The position numbers and the translations under genes were made by a program. Of a stretch of 64,000 bases of DNA, positions 26,314 to 36,266 are shown piece by piece. Positions within the stretch are counted from its first letter, which is position 1. Each line of letters opens with the position of its first letter. The stretch covers positions 1-64,000 of the forward strand of contig NZ_CABVQC010000004.1 in NCBI RefSeq assembly GCF_902499175.1. The letters run 5' to 3'. Source of the DNA: Burkholderia aenigmatica (GTDB taxonomy: Bacteria > Pseudomonadota > Gammaproteobacteria > Burkholderiales > Burkholderiaceae). The notes beneath the pieces were generated by a model. It saw nothing but the letters and a program-made list of their open reading frames with translations. It was not told the origin of the DNA and ran no database searches.

Positions 26314-29300
26314 ATGGCTGCTGTGACTCCCACCCCCATCCAATCCATCCTGATCGCGAACCGCTCGGAAATCTCGATTCGCGTGATGCGTGCCGCCGCC
26401 GAACTGAACATGCGTACGGTCGCGGTGTATTCGAAGGAAGACCGCCTCGCGCTGCATCGCTTCAAGGCAGACGAAAGCTACCTGATCGGCGAAGGCAAGA
26501 AGCCGCTCGCCGCGTACCTCGACATCGACGACATCCTGCGCGTCGCGCGGCAGGCGAACGTTGACGCGATCCACCCCGGCTACGGCTTCCTGTCCGAGAA
26601 CCCCGATTTCGCGCAGGCCGTGATTGACGCCGGCATCCGCTGGATCGGCCCGTCGCCCGACGTGATGCGCACGCTCGGCAACAAGGTGGCCGCACGCAAT
26701 GCGGCGATCGCGGCCGGCGTGCCCGTGATGCCCGCGACCGCGCCGCTGCCGGACGATCTAGACGCGTGCCGCGCGCTGGCCGCGGAAGTCGGCTATCCGC
26801 TGATGCTGAAGGCGAGCTGGGGCGGCGGCGGACGGGGGATGCGCGTGCTCGAGAACGAACGCGACCTCGAGACGCTGCTGCCCGTCGCACGGCGCGAGGC
26901 GCTCGCCGCATTCGGCAACGACGAGGTGTATGTCGAGAAGCTCGTGCGCAATGCGCGGCACGTCGAGGTGCAGGTGCTCGGCGACCTGCACGGCACGGTC
27001 GTGCATCTGTACGAGCGCGACTGCACGGTGCAGCGACGCAACCAGAAGGTCGTCGAACGCGCGCCGGCGCCGTACCTCGATCACGACGGCCGTCACGCGC
27101 TGTGCGAATCGGCGCTGCGCCTGATGCGCGCGGTCGGTTACACGCACGCGGGCACCGTCGAATTCCTGATGGATGCCGACACCGGCCAGTTCTACTTCAT
27201 CGAAGTGAATCCGCGCATCCAGGTCGAGCACACGGTTACCGAGATGATCACCGGGATCGACATCGTGAAGGCGCAGATCCGCATCACCGAAGGCGGCCGG
27301 ATCGGCCTCGCCGATGACGCGACGGATGCCGATGGCGCACTCGTCGCGCGTGCGGCCGGCGTGCCGGAACAGCACGCGATTCCGCTGAACGGCAACGCGC
27401 TGCAATGCCGGATCACGACCGAGGATCCGGAGAACGACTTCCTGCCCGACTACGGGCGGCTCACTGCCTATCGCAGCGCGGCGGGCTTCGGCGTCCGACT
27501 CGACGCCGGCACCGCCTATGGCGGCGCGGTGATCACGCCGTACTACGACTCGTTGCTGGTGAAGGTGACGACCTGGGCGCCGACGGCGGCCGAATCGATT
27601 CACCGGATGGATCGCGCGCTGCGCGAGTTCCGGATTCGCGGCGTCACGTCGAACCTGCAGTTCCTCGAGAACGTGATCAATCATCCGGCCTTCATCGCGG
27701 GCGACGTGACGACGCGCTTCATCGACAAGACGCCGGAGCTGCTCGCATTCGCGAAGCGCGGCGACCGCGCGACGAAGCTGCTGCGCTATCTCGGCGAGCT
27801 GAACGTGAACGGCAACGCGGAGATGAAGGGGCGCACGCTGCCAGCGCTGCCGTTGTCGAAACCCGTGCTGCCGAAGATCGATACGGCGGTGGCGATTCCG
27901 GCCGGCACGCGCGATCGCCTGCGCGAGCTCGGCCCCGAGAAGTTCGCGAGCTGGATGCTCGACCAGAAGCAGGTGCTGCTGACCGACACGACGATGCGCG
28001 ACGCGCACCAGTCGCTGTTCGCGACGCGTATGCGCACGGCCGACATGCTGCCGATCGCGCCGTTCTACGCGCGCGAGCTGTCGCAACTGTTCTCGCTCGA
28101 ATGCTGGGGCGGCGCGACGTTCGACGTCGCGCTGCGCTTCCTGAAGGAAGATCCGTGGGAGCGGCTCGCGCTGCTGCGCGAGCGTGTGCCGAACATCCTG
28201 TTCCAGATGCTGCTGCGCGGCTCGAATGCGGTCGGCTATACGAACTACGCGGACAACGTCGTGCGCTTCTTCGTGCAGCAGGCCGCGAGCGCGGGCGTCG
28301 ACGTGTTCCGCGTGTTCGACTCGCTGAACTGGGTGCGCAACATGCGCGTGGCGATCGATGCGGTCGGCGAGAGCGGGATGCTGTGCGAAGGCGCGATCTG
28401 CTACACCGGTGACCTGTTCGACACGTCACGCTCGAAGTACGACCTCAAGTATTACGTCGGCATCGCGCGCGAGCTGCAGCAGGCCGGCGTGCACGTGCTC
28501 GGCATCAAGGACATGGCCGGTATCTGCCGCCCGCAGGCGGTCGCGACGCTCGTGAAGGCGCTCAAGGAAGAAACCGGGTTGCCCGTGCATTTCCATACGC
28601 ACGATACGAGCGGGATCGCCGCGGCGTCGGTGCTCGCGGCGGTCGGTGCGGGCTGCGACGCGGTGGACGGTGCGCTCGATGCGATGAGCGGCCTCACGTC
28701 GCAGCCGAACCTGTCGAGCATCGCGGCCGCGTTGGCCGGTGGCGCACGCGATCCCGGGCTCGATGCCGATCGCCTGCACGAAGCGTCGATGTACTGGGAA
28801 GGCGTGCGCCGCTATTACGCGCCGTTCGAATCGGAGATCCGCGCGGGCACGGCCGACGTCTACCGGCACGAGATGCCCGGCGGCCAGTACACGAACCTGC
28901 GCGAGCAGGCGCGTTCGCTCGGCATCGATCATCGCTGGACCGAGGTGTCGCGCGCGTATGCGGACGTCAACCGCCTGTTCGGCGACATCGTGAAGGTCAC
29001 GCCGACGTCGAAGGTGGTCGGCGACATGGCGCTGATGATGGTCGCGAACGATCTCGCCGTGGACGACGTGCGCAACCCGGACAAGGACATCACGTTCCCC
29101 GAGTCGGTCGTGTCGCTGTTCAAGGGCGAGCTGGGTTTTCCGCCCGATGGCTTCCCGGCGGATCTGTCGCGCAAGGTGCTCAAGAGCGAACCGCCGGCGC
29201 CGTATCGCCCTGGCGACCAGATTCCGCCGGCCGATCTCGACGCCGTGCGCAAGCAGGCCGAGGCCGCGTGCGAGCAGCCGCTCGACGACCGGCAACTGGC

Positions 29301-29832
29301 GTCGTACCTGATGTATCCGAAGCAGACGGTCGACTACTACGCACACGTGCGTGCCTACAGCGACACGTCGGTCGTGCCGACGCCCGCATTTCTCTACGGA
29401 CTGCAGCCGCAGGAGGAAGTGGCGATCGACATCGAGCCGGGCAAGACGCTGCTCGTGTCGTTGCAGGGTCAGCATGCCGATGCGCAGGATGGCATCGTGA
29501 AGGTGCTGTTCGAACTGAACGGCCAGTCGCGTTCGGCGCTCGTCGAGCAGAAGAGCGTCGTGCAGGCTGGCAAGGAGCAGCATGGCCTGCAGCGCGCCGA
29601 TCCGGCGAATCCGCTGCATATCGCTGCGCCGATGCCGGGGTCGGTAGTCACGGTAGCGGTGCAGCCGGGCCAGCGCGTGGCGGCCGGCACGACGCTGCTC
29701 GCGCTCGAGGCGATGAAGATGGAAACGCACATCGCGGCGGAGCGTGACTGTGAGATCGCAGCCGTGCACGTGAAGCCCGGCGAGCGGGTCGCGGCGAAGG
29801 ATCTGCTGATCGAGTTGAAAGGAGCGGAGTGA
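26314..29832 (+). CDS. pyc: Pyruvate carboxylase
   Basis: A 1172-residue single-chain biotin enzyme converting pyruvate, bicarbonate and ATP to oxaloacetate. The biotin carboxylase domain covers about residues 9-460 (ILIANRSEISIRVMRAA, HPGYGFLSEN, the glycine-rich GGGGRGM, FIEVNPRIQVEHTVTE). The carboxyltransferase domain covers about 545-830 (LLTDTTMRDAHQSLFATRMR, ECWGGATFDVA, FHTHDTSGIA). The biotinyl domain carries EAMKME with the attachment Lys at residue 1135. Length and domain order are as expected for the family. The ribosome site at ATG 26314 is weak. It is separated from the next operon by 325 bp, but an anaplerotic role fits with the pyruvate-forming lyase encoded there. Confidence 0.96.
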   Translation: MAAVTPTPIQSILIANRSEISIRVMRAAAELNMRTVAVYSKEDRLALHRFKADESYLIGEGKKPLAAYLDIDDILRVARQANVDAIHPGYGFLSENPDFAQAVIDAGIRWIGPSPDVMRTLGNKVAARNAAIAAGVPVMPATAPLPDDLDACRALAAEVGYPLMLKASWGGGGRGMRVLENERDLETLLPVARREALAAFGNDEVYVEKLVRNARHVEVQVLGDLHGTVVHLYERDCTVQRRNQKVVERAPAPYLDHDGRHALCESALRLMRAVGYTHAGTVEFLMDADTGQFYFIEVNPRIQVEHTVTEMITGIDIVKAQIRITEGGRIGLADDATDADGALVARAAGVPEQHAIPLNGNALQCRITTEDPENDFLPDYGRLTAYRSAAGFGVRLDAGTAYGGAVITPYYDSLLVKVTTWAPTAAESIHRMDRALREFRIRGVTSNLQFLENVINHPAFIAGDVTTRFIDKTPELLAFAKRGDRATKLLRYLGELNVNGNAEMKGRTLPALPLSKPVLPKIDTAVAIPAGTRDRLRELGPEKFASWMLDQKQVLLTDTTMRDAHQSLFATRMRTADMLPIAPFYARELSQLFSLECWGGATFDVALRFLKEDPWERLALLRERVPNILFQMLLRGSNAVGYTNYADNVVRFFVQQAASAGVDVFRVFDSLNWVRNMRVAIDAVGESGMLCEGAICYTGDLFDTSRSKYDLKYYVGIARELQQAGVHVLGIKDMAGICRPQAVATLVKALKEETGLPVHFHTHDTSGIAAASVLAAVGAGCDAVDGALDAMSGLTSQPNLSSIAAALAGGARDPGLDADRLHEASMYWEGVRRYYAPFESEIRAGTADVYRHEMPGGQYTNLREQARSLGIDHRWTEVSRAYADVNRLFGDIVKVTPTSKVVGDMALMMVANDLAVDDVRNPDKDITFPESVVSLFKGELGFPPDGFPADLSRKVLKSEPPAPYRPGDQIPPADLDAVRKQAEAACEQPLDDRQLASYLMYPKQTVDYYAHVRAYSDTSVVPTPAFLYGLQPQEEVAIDIEPGKTLLVSLQGQHADAQDGIVKVLFELNGQSRSALVEQKSVVQAGKEQHGLQRADPANPLHIAAPMPGSVVTVAVQPGQRVAAGTTLLALEAMKMETHIAAERDCEIAAVHVKPGERVAAKDLLIELKGAE

Positions 29833-30157
29833 GGCCCGTGGGGCTCTCTTGTGGCACCACTAGTGTAGTGCTCGGTTAAGAGTCGCGTGATTACAAGGCA
29901 GATGACGCTGCCCGCCAGACGGGCCGTCATCCGCCGTTACATTGTGTCGGTGAAAGCGAAAGCCGGTACGCACGACCTCTACGATGAAAGACACCGGTGC
30001 ACTGAAGAAGGCCGTTCAAGAATGCATGCTGACAATGCAAGAAAATTCCACAACGCCCATTCAATTCGCACCAAAATATCCCATGATGTGAAATATTATT
30101 CTGTCTCGATGAGGCCCGGCAAACGTCGCCGACTACGCCACGTCATGGAGACAATCA
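29833..30157. other. Intergenic region with a long imperfect hairpin
   Basis: GATGACG-ct-GCCCG (29901-29914) pairs with CGGGC-CGTCATC (29920-29931): 12 pairs, a 2-base bulge and a 5-base loop. No T run follows. It may act as a terminator for pyc or be an IS end relic. No gene is supported. Confidence 0.45.
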
Positions 30158-31420
30158 ATGAATATTGCTGCATCGTCATCCCCGCATGTGCAACTTGATG
30201 GCGCACTGCTTATCAAGCAGTTGCGTGAACTCGGCGAAGTGGGGGCCGACTCGGACGTGGGCGGGCGGACACGCATCGCGCTGACCGACGACGAGCGCGC
30301 CGGGCGCGACCTGGTCGTCACGTGGATGCGTGAACTCGATCTCGACGTTCGAATCGATCGCATCGGCAACATTTTCGGCACACTTCGCTCCGAATCCGAT
30401 GAGGGCAATCGGCGCCCGCTGATGATCGGTTCCCATATCGACTCCGTGAAGAATGCTGGGGCGCTCGACGGCTGTTACGGCGTACTGGCTGGTCTCGCCG
30501 TTGCGCGTGCGTTCCGTCACGCGGGCATTAAACCGAGCCGTTCGATCACCGTTGCCGCATTCACTAACGAAGAAGGCGTTCGCTATCAGCCGGACATGAT
30601 GGGTTCGCTCGTCTATGCGGGCGGCTTGTCCGTCGACACGGCGTTGGATACGGTCGGCATCGACGGCACGCGCCTCGGTGACGAACTTGCTCGCATCGGC
30701 TATGCAGGTGATCTGGAGCCGGGCGCCATCGTGCCACACGAATACCTTGAGCTGCATATCGAACAAGGGCCGATTCTCGAGGCGGAAAACGTTCGTATCG
30801 GTGTGGTCGAGAATCTGCAAGGTATCTCGTGGCAGCAAATCACGGTGCAGGGGAACGCCAATCATGCAGGCACGACGCCGATGCGCCTGCGCCATGATGC
30901 GGGGTGGGTAGCGGCCGCAGTCGCCACGTTCCTGCGTGAGCTGGCGGTCACGACCGGCACGACGCTGGCGACGATCGGCATGCTGCGGATCGAGCCGAAC
31001 GTTATCAATGTGATTCCGCGCAAGGCAGTGTTCACGGTGGATCTGAGAGATCCGGACGAACTGCGCCTGCAGGACGCGGAGCAGCGCCTGGCACGATTTC
31101 TGGTCGAAATCGCGGAAAAGGAAGGCGTCAAGATCTCAACAGAGCGCCTCGTCCGATTCGAGCCTGTCGTATTCGATTCGGGCCTCGCAGATGCAATCGA
31201 GTCGTCTGCCGAGCAGATGGGTTTCACACATCGGCGGATGACGTCCGGTGCAGGGCACGATGCACAGATGATCGCGCGTATCGCCCCCGCGGCGATGATC
31301 TTCGTACCGAGCCGTGGGGGGGTCAGTCACAACCCGCGTGAGCACACGGACGATGATCAACTCGTCGACGGTGCAAACGTCTTGCTGGATGTCGTGCTCA
31401 AACGCCTTTCGGCGAATTGA
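30158..31420 (+). CDS. Zn-dependent N-carbamoyl amino acid hydrolase (M20, HyuC/AllC type)
   Basis: A 420-residue amidase of the hydantoinase/carbamoylase family, which removes N-carbamoyl groups from amino acids or allantoate. Metal-ligand motifs are GSHIDSVKNAGALDGCYG and FTNEEGVRY. The ELHIEQGPILE and NHAGTTPMRLRHDA segments are diagnostic of carbamoylases and allantoate amidohydrolases rather than peptidases. GGAGA precedes ATG 30158. It is the first gene of a probable operon with diaminopropionate ammonia-lyase (50 bp downstream) and an APC permease, so its product may be 2,3-diaminopropionate formed from a ureido derivative. Beta-ureidopropionase-like or allantoate activity cannot be excluded. 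Confidence 0.88.
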   Translation: MNIAASSSPHVQLDGALLIKQLRELGEVGADSDVGGRTRIALTDDERAGRDLVVTWMRELDLDVRIDRIGNIFGTLRSESDEGNRRPLMIGSHIDSVKNAGALDGCYGVLAGLAVARAFRHAGIKPSRSITVAAFTNEEGVRYQPDMMGSLVYAGGLSVDTALDTVGIDGTRLGDELARIGYAGDLEPGAIVPHEYLELHIEQGPILEAENVRIGVVENLQGISWQQITVQGNANHAGTTPMRLRHDAGWVAAAVATFLRELAVTTGTTLATIGMLRIEPNVINVIPRKAVFTVDLRDPDELRLQDAEQRLARFLVEIAEKEGVKISTERLVRFEPVVFDSGLADAIESSAEQMGFTHRRMTSGAGHDAQMIARIAPAAMIFVPSRGGVSHNPREHTDDDQLVDGANVLLDVVLKRLSAN

Positions 31421-31470
31421 CCACTAATTGCATCCCTATCACTTTCCATTTCTGTTGGAGCATCACGCCC

Positions 31471-32700
31471 ATGTTGACTGCTAATCCGCGCGTCACGCGC
31501 ACCGATTACCCCGCCGAATTGAAAGCAATCATGAGCATCGAAAAGGCTGAGGAAAGCCGTGCTTGGCTTTTCGGCTGGGACAAGATTGCACCCGAAGCAA
31601 CGCCACTGCACGAACTGCCGGGTCTGGCGGCAAAGCTGGGTGTCGGCAGCATCAGCGTCAAGGACGAGTCTGCCCGCTCTGTTCTGGGCAGCTTCAAGGC
31701 GTTGGGTGCACCGATTGCACTGGTGCGCTTGATCTTGCGCTTGTGGCCCGATCACAATCTTGACCCGCGAGCACTGTTTGCAGGCGATTACCGCGAGTTG
31801 CTCACGCACTTCACGGTCGTCAGCGCAACTGACGGAAACCACGGGAAAGGTCTGGCAGCTGCAGCCCAGGCACTGGGTTGTCGTTGCGTGATCGTGCTGC
31901 ACGCGAATGTAAGCGTTGAGCGCGAAGCGGCGATTGCAGCCTATGGTGCTGAGATCGTGCGCATCACCGGCAATTACGATGAATCGGTCGAAGAGGCGGC
32001 ACGACTTGCGACCGAGAACGCTTGGCATGTTGTGTCGGACACGTCTTACGACGGCTACGAAGATATCCCGCGCGATGTTATGCAGGGGTACGGAACCATC
32101 GCAGCAGAAGTCGTTGAGCAGAGCGATAGCCGGCCGGGCCATCCGGCATTCACCCATGTATTCCTGCAAGGCGGTGTTGGTGGACTTGCCGCGGGGCTGG
32201 CGAGCTATCTGTGGGAATTCCACGGGACGCATCGCCCACGTTTTGTCGTCGTGGAGCCGAAGCAGGCGGATTGCCTGTATCAAAGCGCGCTTGAGGGCCG
32301 TGCCGCGCGTGCAACGGGCTCGGTTGATTCCGTCATGGCTGGTCTGGCATGTGGCGAAACTTCCCCCCTCGCGTGGAAGTTTCTGCAACCGTGCATTGAC
32401 GAGTTCATGACGATCAGTGACGACGACGCCGTCAGCGCAATGCGCGTTTTGGCGTCTGGAAGCGAGGGCGACTCACCGATCGTTGCCGGCGAATCGGGCG
32501 TGGCTGGTCTCGCTGGCCTTTCCGTATTGTTGCAGGAGCCGGATCTGGCGCGGAAGGTTGGCCTTGATAGCACGTCTCACGTGTTGGTGATCAATACCGA
32601 AGGCGCGACTGCACCGGCGACTTACCGTGATTTGGTCGGAGAGACGGCCGAATCGGTACTCGAGCGTCAAGCGGCTTGGCGCGCCAGCACTATTGCCTAA
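31471..32700 (+). CDS. dpaL: Diaminopropionate ammonia-lyase
   Basis: A 409-residue fold-type II PLP enzyme converting 2,3-diaminopropionate to pyruvate and two ammonia. Diagnostic motifs in order are the PLP Lys in LGSFKALGAP, ATDGNHGKGLA, VMQGYGTIAAEVVE, QGGVGGLAAG, VEPKQADCLYQS, MAGLACGETSPLAWK and AGESGVAGL. These agree along the whole length with the YgeX/DpaL family and not with threonine deaminases. ATG 31471 lies 12 bases after GGAG; earlier in-frame codons give a non-homologous extension. The neighbouring carbamoylase and permease suggest that a diaminopropionate derivative is imported, freed and degraded as a nitrogen source. Confidence 0.88.
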   Translation: MLTANPRVTRTDYPAELKAIMSIEKAEESRAWLFGWDKIAPEATPLHELPGLAAKLGVGSISVKDESARSVLGSFKALGAPIALVRLILRLWPDHNLDPRALFAGDYRELLTHFTVVSATDGNHGKGLAAAAQALGCRCVIVLHANVSVEREAAIAAYGAEIVRITGNYDESVEEAARLATENAWHVVSDTSYDGYEDIPRDVMQGYGTIAAEVVEQSDSRPGHPAFTHVFLQGGVGGLAAGLASYLWEFHGTHRPRFVVVEPKQADCLYQSALEGRAARATGSVDSVMAGLACGETSPLAWKFLQPCIDEFMTISDDDAVSAMRVLASGSEGDSPIVAGESGVAGLAGLSVLLQEPDLARKVGLDSTSHVLVINTEGATAPATYRDLVGETAESVLERQAAWRASTIA

Positions 32701-32823
32701 GAGGCGTGCTCGATGCGTCGTTCAATCGCTAACGCGATGGCGGCGCTTCACTCCTCATACCAACAAGATCGGAAGCGCTGCGGTGGCGAAAACTACGCCC
32801 CGCGCGCGTCCCCGGAGACAAAC

Positions 32824-34449
32824 ATGAAGGAATCCGTCAGCCGAAGTATCGGCCCCATTTCCCTGCTTTTTACCGGGCTCGGCTCAATCATCGGCTCCGG
32901 CTGGCTGTTCGGCGCCTGGCATGCGTCGAAGATTGCGGGGCCGGCCGCTGTCGTCGCCTGGATCATTGGCGCCGTCGTCGTAATGGCCATCGCGCTGGCC
33001 TACTCGGAGCTGGGGACAACGTTTCCTGAGTCTGGAGGCATGGTCCGGTATGCGCGCTACTCGCACGGTGCGCTCGTCGGCTTCATTGCGGCATGGGCGA
33101 ACTGGATATCGATTGTTTCGGTCATTCCTATCGAAGCAATAGCTTCAGTTCAATACATGGCGTCGTGGCCTTATCAATGGGCACACGCACTGATGGTCGG
33201 CGAAGATTTGACCACACACGGATTGTTTGTCAGCGCACTGCTCGTCATCGTGTACTTCATGCTCAACTACTGGGGCGTGAAGCTGTTTGTGAAAACCAAT
33301 ACAGCAATTACGGTGTTCAAATTTCTGGTTCCAGGTGCGACCATCGTGGGCCTCATCTGGAGCGGCTTTCATCGGGACAATTTCGCGCTGGGCGCAGGCG
33401 CTCATTTCGCTCCCTACGGTTGGTCCTCGGTGCTGACGGCCGTCGCGACGAGTGGCATCGTATTCAGCTTCAATGGATTCCAGAGCCCGGTCAGTCTCGC
33501 GGGCGAAGCAAGAAATCCGTCGCGAAGCATTCCTTTTGCGCTCGTCGGGTCGATTTTGCTAGCGTTAGTGATCTATGTTCTGCTGCAAGTTGCGTTTATC
33601 GGGGCAGTGAGTCCATCCAGCATTGCGGCCGGATGGCATGGTCTGAATTTCTCCTCGCCGTTCGCCGAACTTGCGATTGCGGTCAATTTGAATTGGCTCG
33701 CCATGCTTCTGTACGTGGATGCATTCGTTAGTCCTTCGGGAACGGGTTCGATCTACACGGCAACAACCGCGCGAATGATTTACGCGATGGAGCGCAACGG
33801 TACGATGCCTCGCGTGTTCGGCACCATTCATCCGCTGTATGGAGTGCCGCGAGCGGCAATGTGGTTCAATCTTGGCGTTTCGTTCGTCTTCATGTTCTTC
33901 TTTCGCGGATGGGGCACGCTTGCTGCTGTGATTTCGGTGGCAACCGTGATCTCGTTCCTGACGGGACCAGTGAGCCTGATGGCGCTGCGCAAACATGCCG
34001 CCGATTTGCCGCGACCGCTTCGTATTCCAGGCATGTCGATCATTGCACCATTCGCGTTCATCTGTGCATCGCTGGTGCTCTATTGGGCGCGCTGGCCACT
34101 GACCGGACAAATCATTCTGCTGATCGTGGCAGCGCTGCCGATTTATCTCTATTACCAGTCGAGAGCGGGTTGGAAGCAATTTCGACTGGAACTTCGATCG
34201 GCCTGGTGGATGGTGGCGTACTTGCCGGTGATGGCTCTGCTGTCGGTGTGCGGCGGACGAGAATTCGGCGGATACGGGATCATTCCTGACGGATGGGACC
34301 TGATTGTGGTCGCAGTAGTCGCGCTTGTATTCTATTACTGGGGTGTCGCAAGTGGGCAGCGTACGGCATATCTTCGTGAGCATTCATCTGCACAAACAGA
34401 TGGAACCCAGGATGAGTACGTTCCCCTTCAGGTAGAGCAGGCCGGATGA
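32824..34449 (+). CDS. APC-family amino acid permease
   Basis: A 541-residue membrane transporter with about 12-14 spans. The N-terminus has FTGLGSIIGSGWLFGAWHAS with the APC glycine-rich GSIIGSGW motif of span 1, YSELGTTFPESGGMVRYARY in span 2 and the loop AGEARNPSRSIP. The C-terminal tail is hydrophilic. ATG 32824 has GGAGA six bases upstream; the frame extends upstream without homology. As third gene after the carbamoylase and lyase it is the likely importer of their substrate. Confidence 0.9.
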   Translation: MKESVSRSIGPISLLFTGLGSIIGSGWLFGAWHASKIAGPAAVVAWIIGAVVVMAIALAYSELGTTFPESGGMVRYARYSHGALVGFIAAWANWISIVSVIPIEAIASVQYMASWPYQWAHALMVGEDLTTHGLFVSALLVIVYFMLNYWGVKLFVKTNTAITVFKFLVPGATIVGLIWSGFHRDNFALGAGAHFAPYGWSSVLTAVATSGIVFSFNGFQSPVSLAGEARNPSRSIPFALVGSILLALVIYVLLQVAFIGAVSPSSIAAGWHGLNFSSPFAELAIAVNLNWLAMLLYVDAFVSPSGTGSIYTATTARMIYAMERNGTMPRVFGTIHPLYGVPRAAMWFNLGVSFVFMFFFRGWGTLAAVISVATVISFLTGPVSLMALRKHAADLPRPLRIPGMSIIAPFAFICASLVLYWARWPLTGQIILLIVAALPIYLYYQSRAGWKQFRLELRSAWWMVAYLPVMALLSVCGGREFGGYGIIPDGWDLIVVAVVALVFYYWGVASGQRTAYLREHSSAQTDGTQDEYVPLQVEQAG

Positions 34450-34693
34450 CGGGTGCTCGGTCAACCACGCCAACAGTATTGGCATGGCGATGGGCGACTG
34501 AGCAAGATTCGCACTCTAAGTAGCTGGTAAGCCTCACGTGCCTGGTTGGGACGCCAATACAACGACGGACAACGAACCCAGTCAAGGATGGGGCGGTGTC
34601 GCCGCTCCGGCTCCAGGCTAGGGCGGGGTCCAAGCGCAGTCGGAACATGCGACACTTTCCGGCTGCGCCGTCGACCGGGCGCGTTGCACTACC
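34450..34693. other. Convergent intergenic region, nothing recognised
   Basis: Between the convergent permease and Lrp genes I see no gene, hairpin or repeat that I can defend. Confidence 0.4.
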
Positions 34694-35170
34694 TCACACG
34701 GTCGGCTGAAGCGGTATGCCCACCCCAACTTTGACCCGACTCATACTGACAAGCGTCTTGAAGCGTTTGACGTTGTTGTTGGCGAAGAAGAGTTTTCTCG
34801 TCAGATCGTTGTACTCCTCCATGTGCCGAACCGAGAAAATCAGCACGAAATCCCACTCTCCAGCGACGTAATAGCACTGCTGGATTTGCGGGCAGTGCTC
34901 GAAGGTATGCTTCATTGCGTCGAGTAGGTCGATTTGCTCGCTTTCGACCTCGATCATGCTCACGATCGTAAGAGGGTAGCCAACTTTTTCCGGAGTCAGA
35001 ATGGCCGTATAGCGGTCGATCACGCCATCATCGACCAGCCGACGCAATCGACGATTGACAGCCGCAGGGGACAAGTTCACACGGGTAGCCAGTTCACTTT
35101 GCGGAGTATGAGCGTCACGTTGTATTTCCCTCAGCAACTTGAGGTCGTAGTCATCGAGTGTGGTCGCCAT
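34694..35170 (-). CDS. Lrp/AsnC-family regulator
   Basis: A 158-residue regulator. The helix-turn-helix lies at about residues 5-50 (LKLLREIQRDAHTPQSELA, NLSPAAVNRRLRRL), and the RAM/ligand-sensing domain at about 65-145 (YPLTIVSMIEVES, YYVAGEWDFVLIFSV). ATG 35170 gives the standard family N-terminus; no clear ribosome site is seen at it or at the in-frame ATG 35224. It is convergent with the carbamoylase-lyase-permease operon and could sense its amino acid substrate. A decayed relative lies at 800-928. Confidence 0.9.
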   Translation of the reverse strand: MATTLDDYDLKLLREIQRDAHTPQSELATRVNLSPAAVNRRLRRLVDDGVIDRYTAILTPEKVGYPLTIVSMIEVESEQIDLLDAMKHTFEHCPQIQQCYYVAGEWDFVLIFSVRHMEEYNDLTRKLFFANNNVKRFKTLVSMSRVKVGVGIPLQPTV

Positions 35171-35224
35171 AAGGGTGTCAGTCGTGAATTGAGTGAGTTC
35201 AATTTCGGATAGTTGCCGAAACAT

Positions 35225-35974
35225 AGGGTGTTTCAGTCGGTGTACGAAACATTATTTCCTGCTAACAGTCAGTCGTCAACGGGCACTTCGTCATCGTCTA
35301 CTCGATCAGGGGGATACTCACTCCGTGCCGGCTGTAAGGAAATGACAAACCGCACAAGCAAGCATCAGTGGCTCCTGTTTTGTGGCGAGAAGCGCGAGCA
35401 GTCCGACACGGGTTTCGAACAGACAGGTGTTGTTCAGTACAAGCTGGTCAAGTACGCGTGCGCGTTCTTCGATCTCGGTATCAAGGTCACACAGGCGCTG
35501 GCGCGCATCATTCCCCGTGGGCTGCTTACGGAAACGGCGATGGCTTAGTTCATTACCAGCAGGTATCGGTACGGGGATGCCACTGTGCCATCAAGGAACA
35601 CTGATGCCGTGCTTCGGCTGCGACATCTCGCCACACATACTGGCTGCAGCGTGGTTGGGATCGGGCTGGCCATGCTGCCGGGTGATCAACGTGCTGTGCG
35701 AGGCTCTGCGCGAATCTGACCTGACCGTGTACGAGTTCTGCAATGGCACCGCCCACGATTACCGGCTTGTGTGTCTCGGACTTCGGGCGCACGTGCGCCG
35801 CGGCTTCATTAAGGCCGAGGAGTCCGTGCCGGAGGCTGCATGCTCGGATACGAGCGGTGCCGGTGGGGACACTTCGCTCGTGAAGCATTCGCCGGTATCG
35901 TGCTCGTTACCGAAGGCAACATAGACATACCCAGGACGACTCGAAAGCCGTTTGTGCCTTCCGCCGATTGACAC
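35225..35974. other. 750-bp stretch of degraded sequence
   Basis: Open frames on both strands show no known family. The minus strand at 35852-35932 encodes GYVYVAFGNEHDTGECFTSE followed by VSPPAPL. It resembles GRVYVD..., NTGAWFTSEVSPPGT on the plus strand at 41350-41430, with mostly third-position changes, so both are probably remnants of one unidentified coding family. The rest looks like debris next to an IS5 remnant. Confidence 0.4.
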
Positions 35975-36226
35975 GATGCTCTCAATCAGCGGAACGAGTT
36001 AGGTGACGCCGTTCCGATCGGCGCCAGTCGGGATTTCCACGATTGGCGTTCCCTTGACATCGGTGACGAGGTGGAACTTGAATTCGAGGCGTGCTTGATC
36101 GGTGGGGTTCGGGCCAGCTTTTTTTTCGCCTGCTCCAATCGCTCGAATCGAGGATGAATCCACGACCACGCGCAAGAAGTCGATCTTACCCACCGATAGC
36201 AAATCGTCCAGAAGCACTTCGTGAGT
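35975..36226 (-). mobile_element. IS5-family transposase fragment
   Basis: The minus strand reads LLDDLLSVGKID, RVVVDSSSIRAIGAGEKK, GPNPTDQARLEFKFHLVTDV and GTPIVEIPTGADRNGVT, then a stop. This matches the DDE-region middle of IS5-group (IS427/IS1031-type) transposases, in which VVDSSSIRA carries the first catalytic Asp. Both ends are missing. The TAA after GVT and the loss of similarity further downstream show decay. Confidence 0.8.
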
Positions 36227-36266
36227 GATTCTCCTAGGCTTGCCTGTTGCCTATCGCATATCCGTA

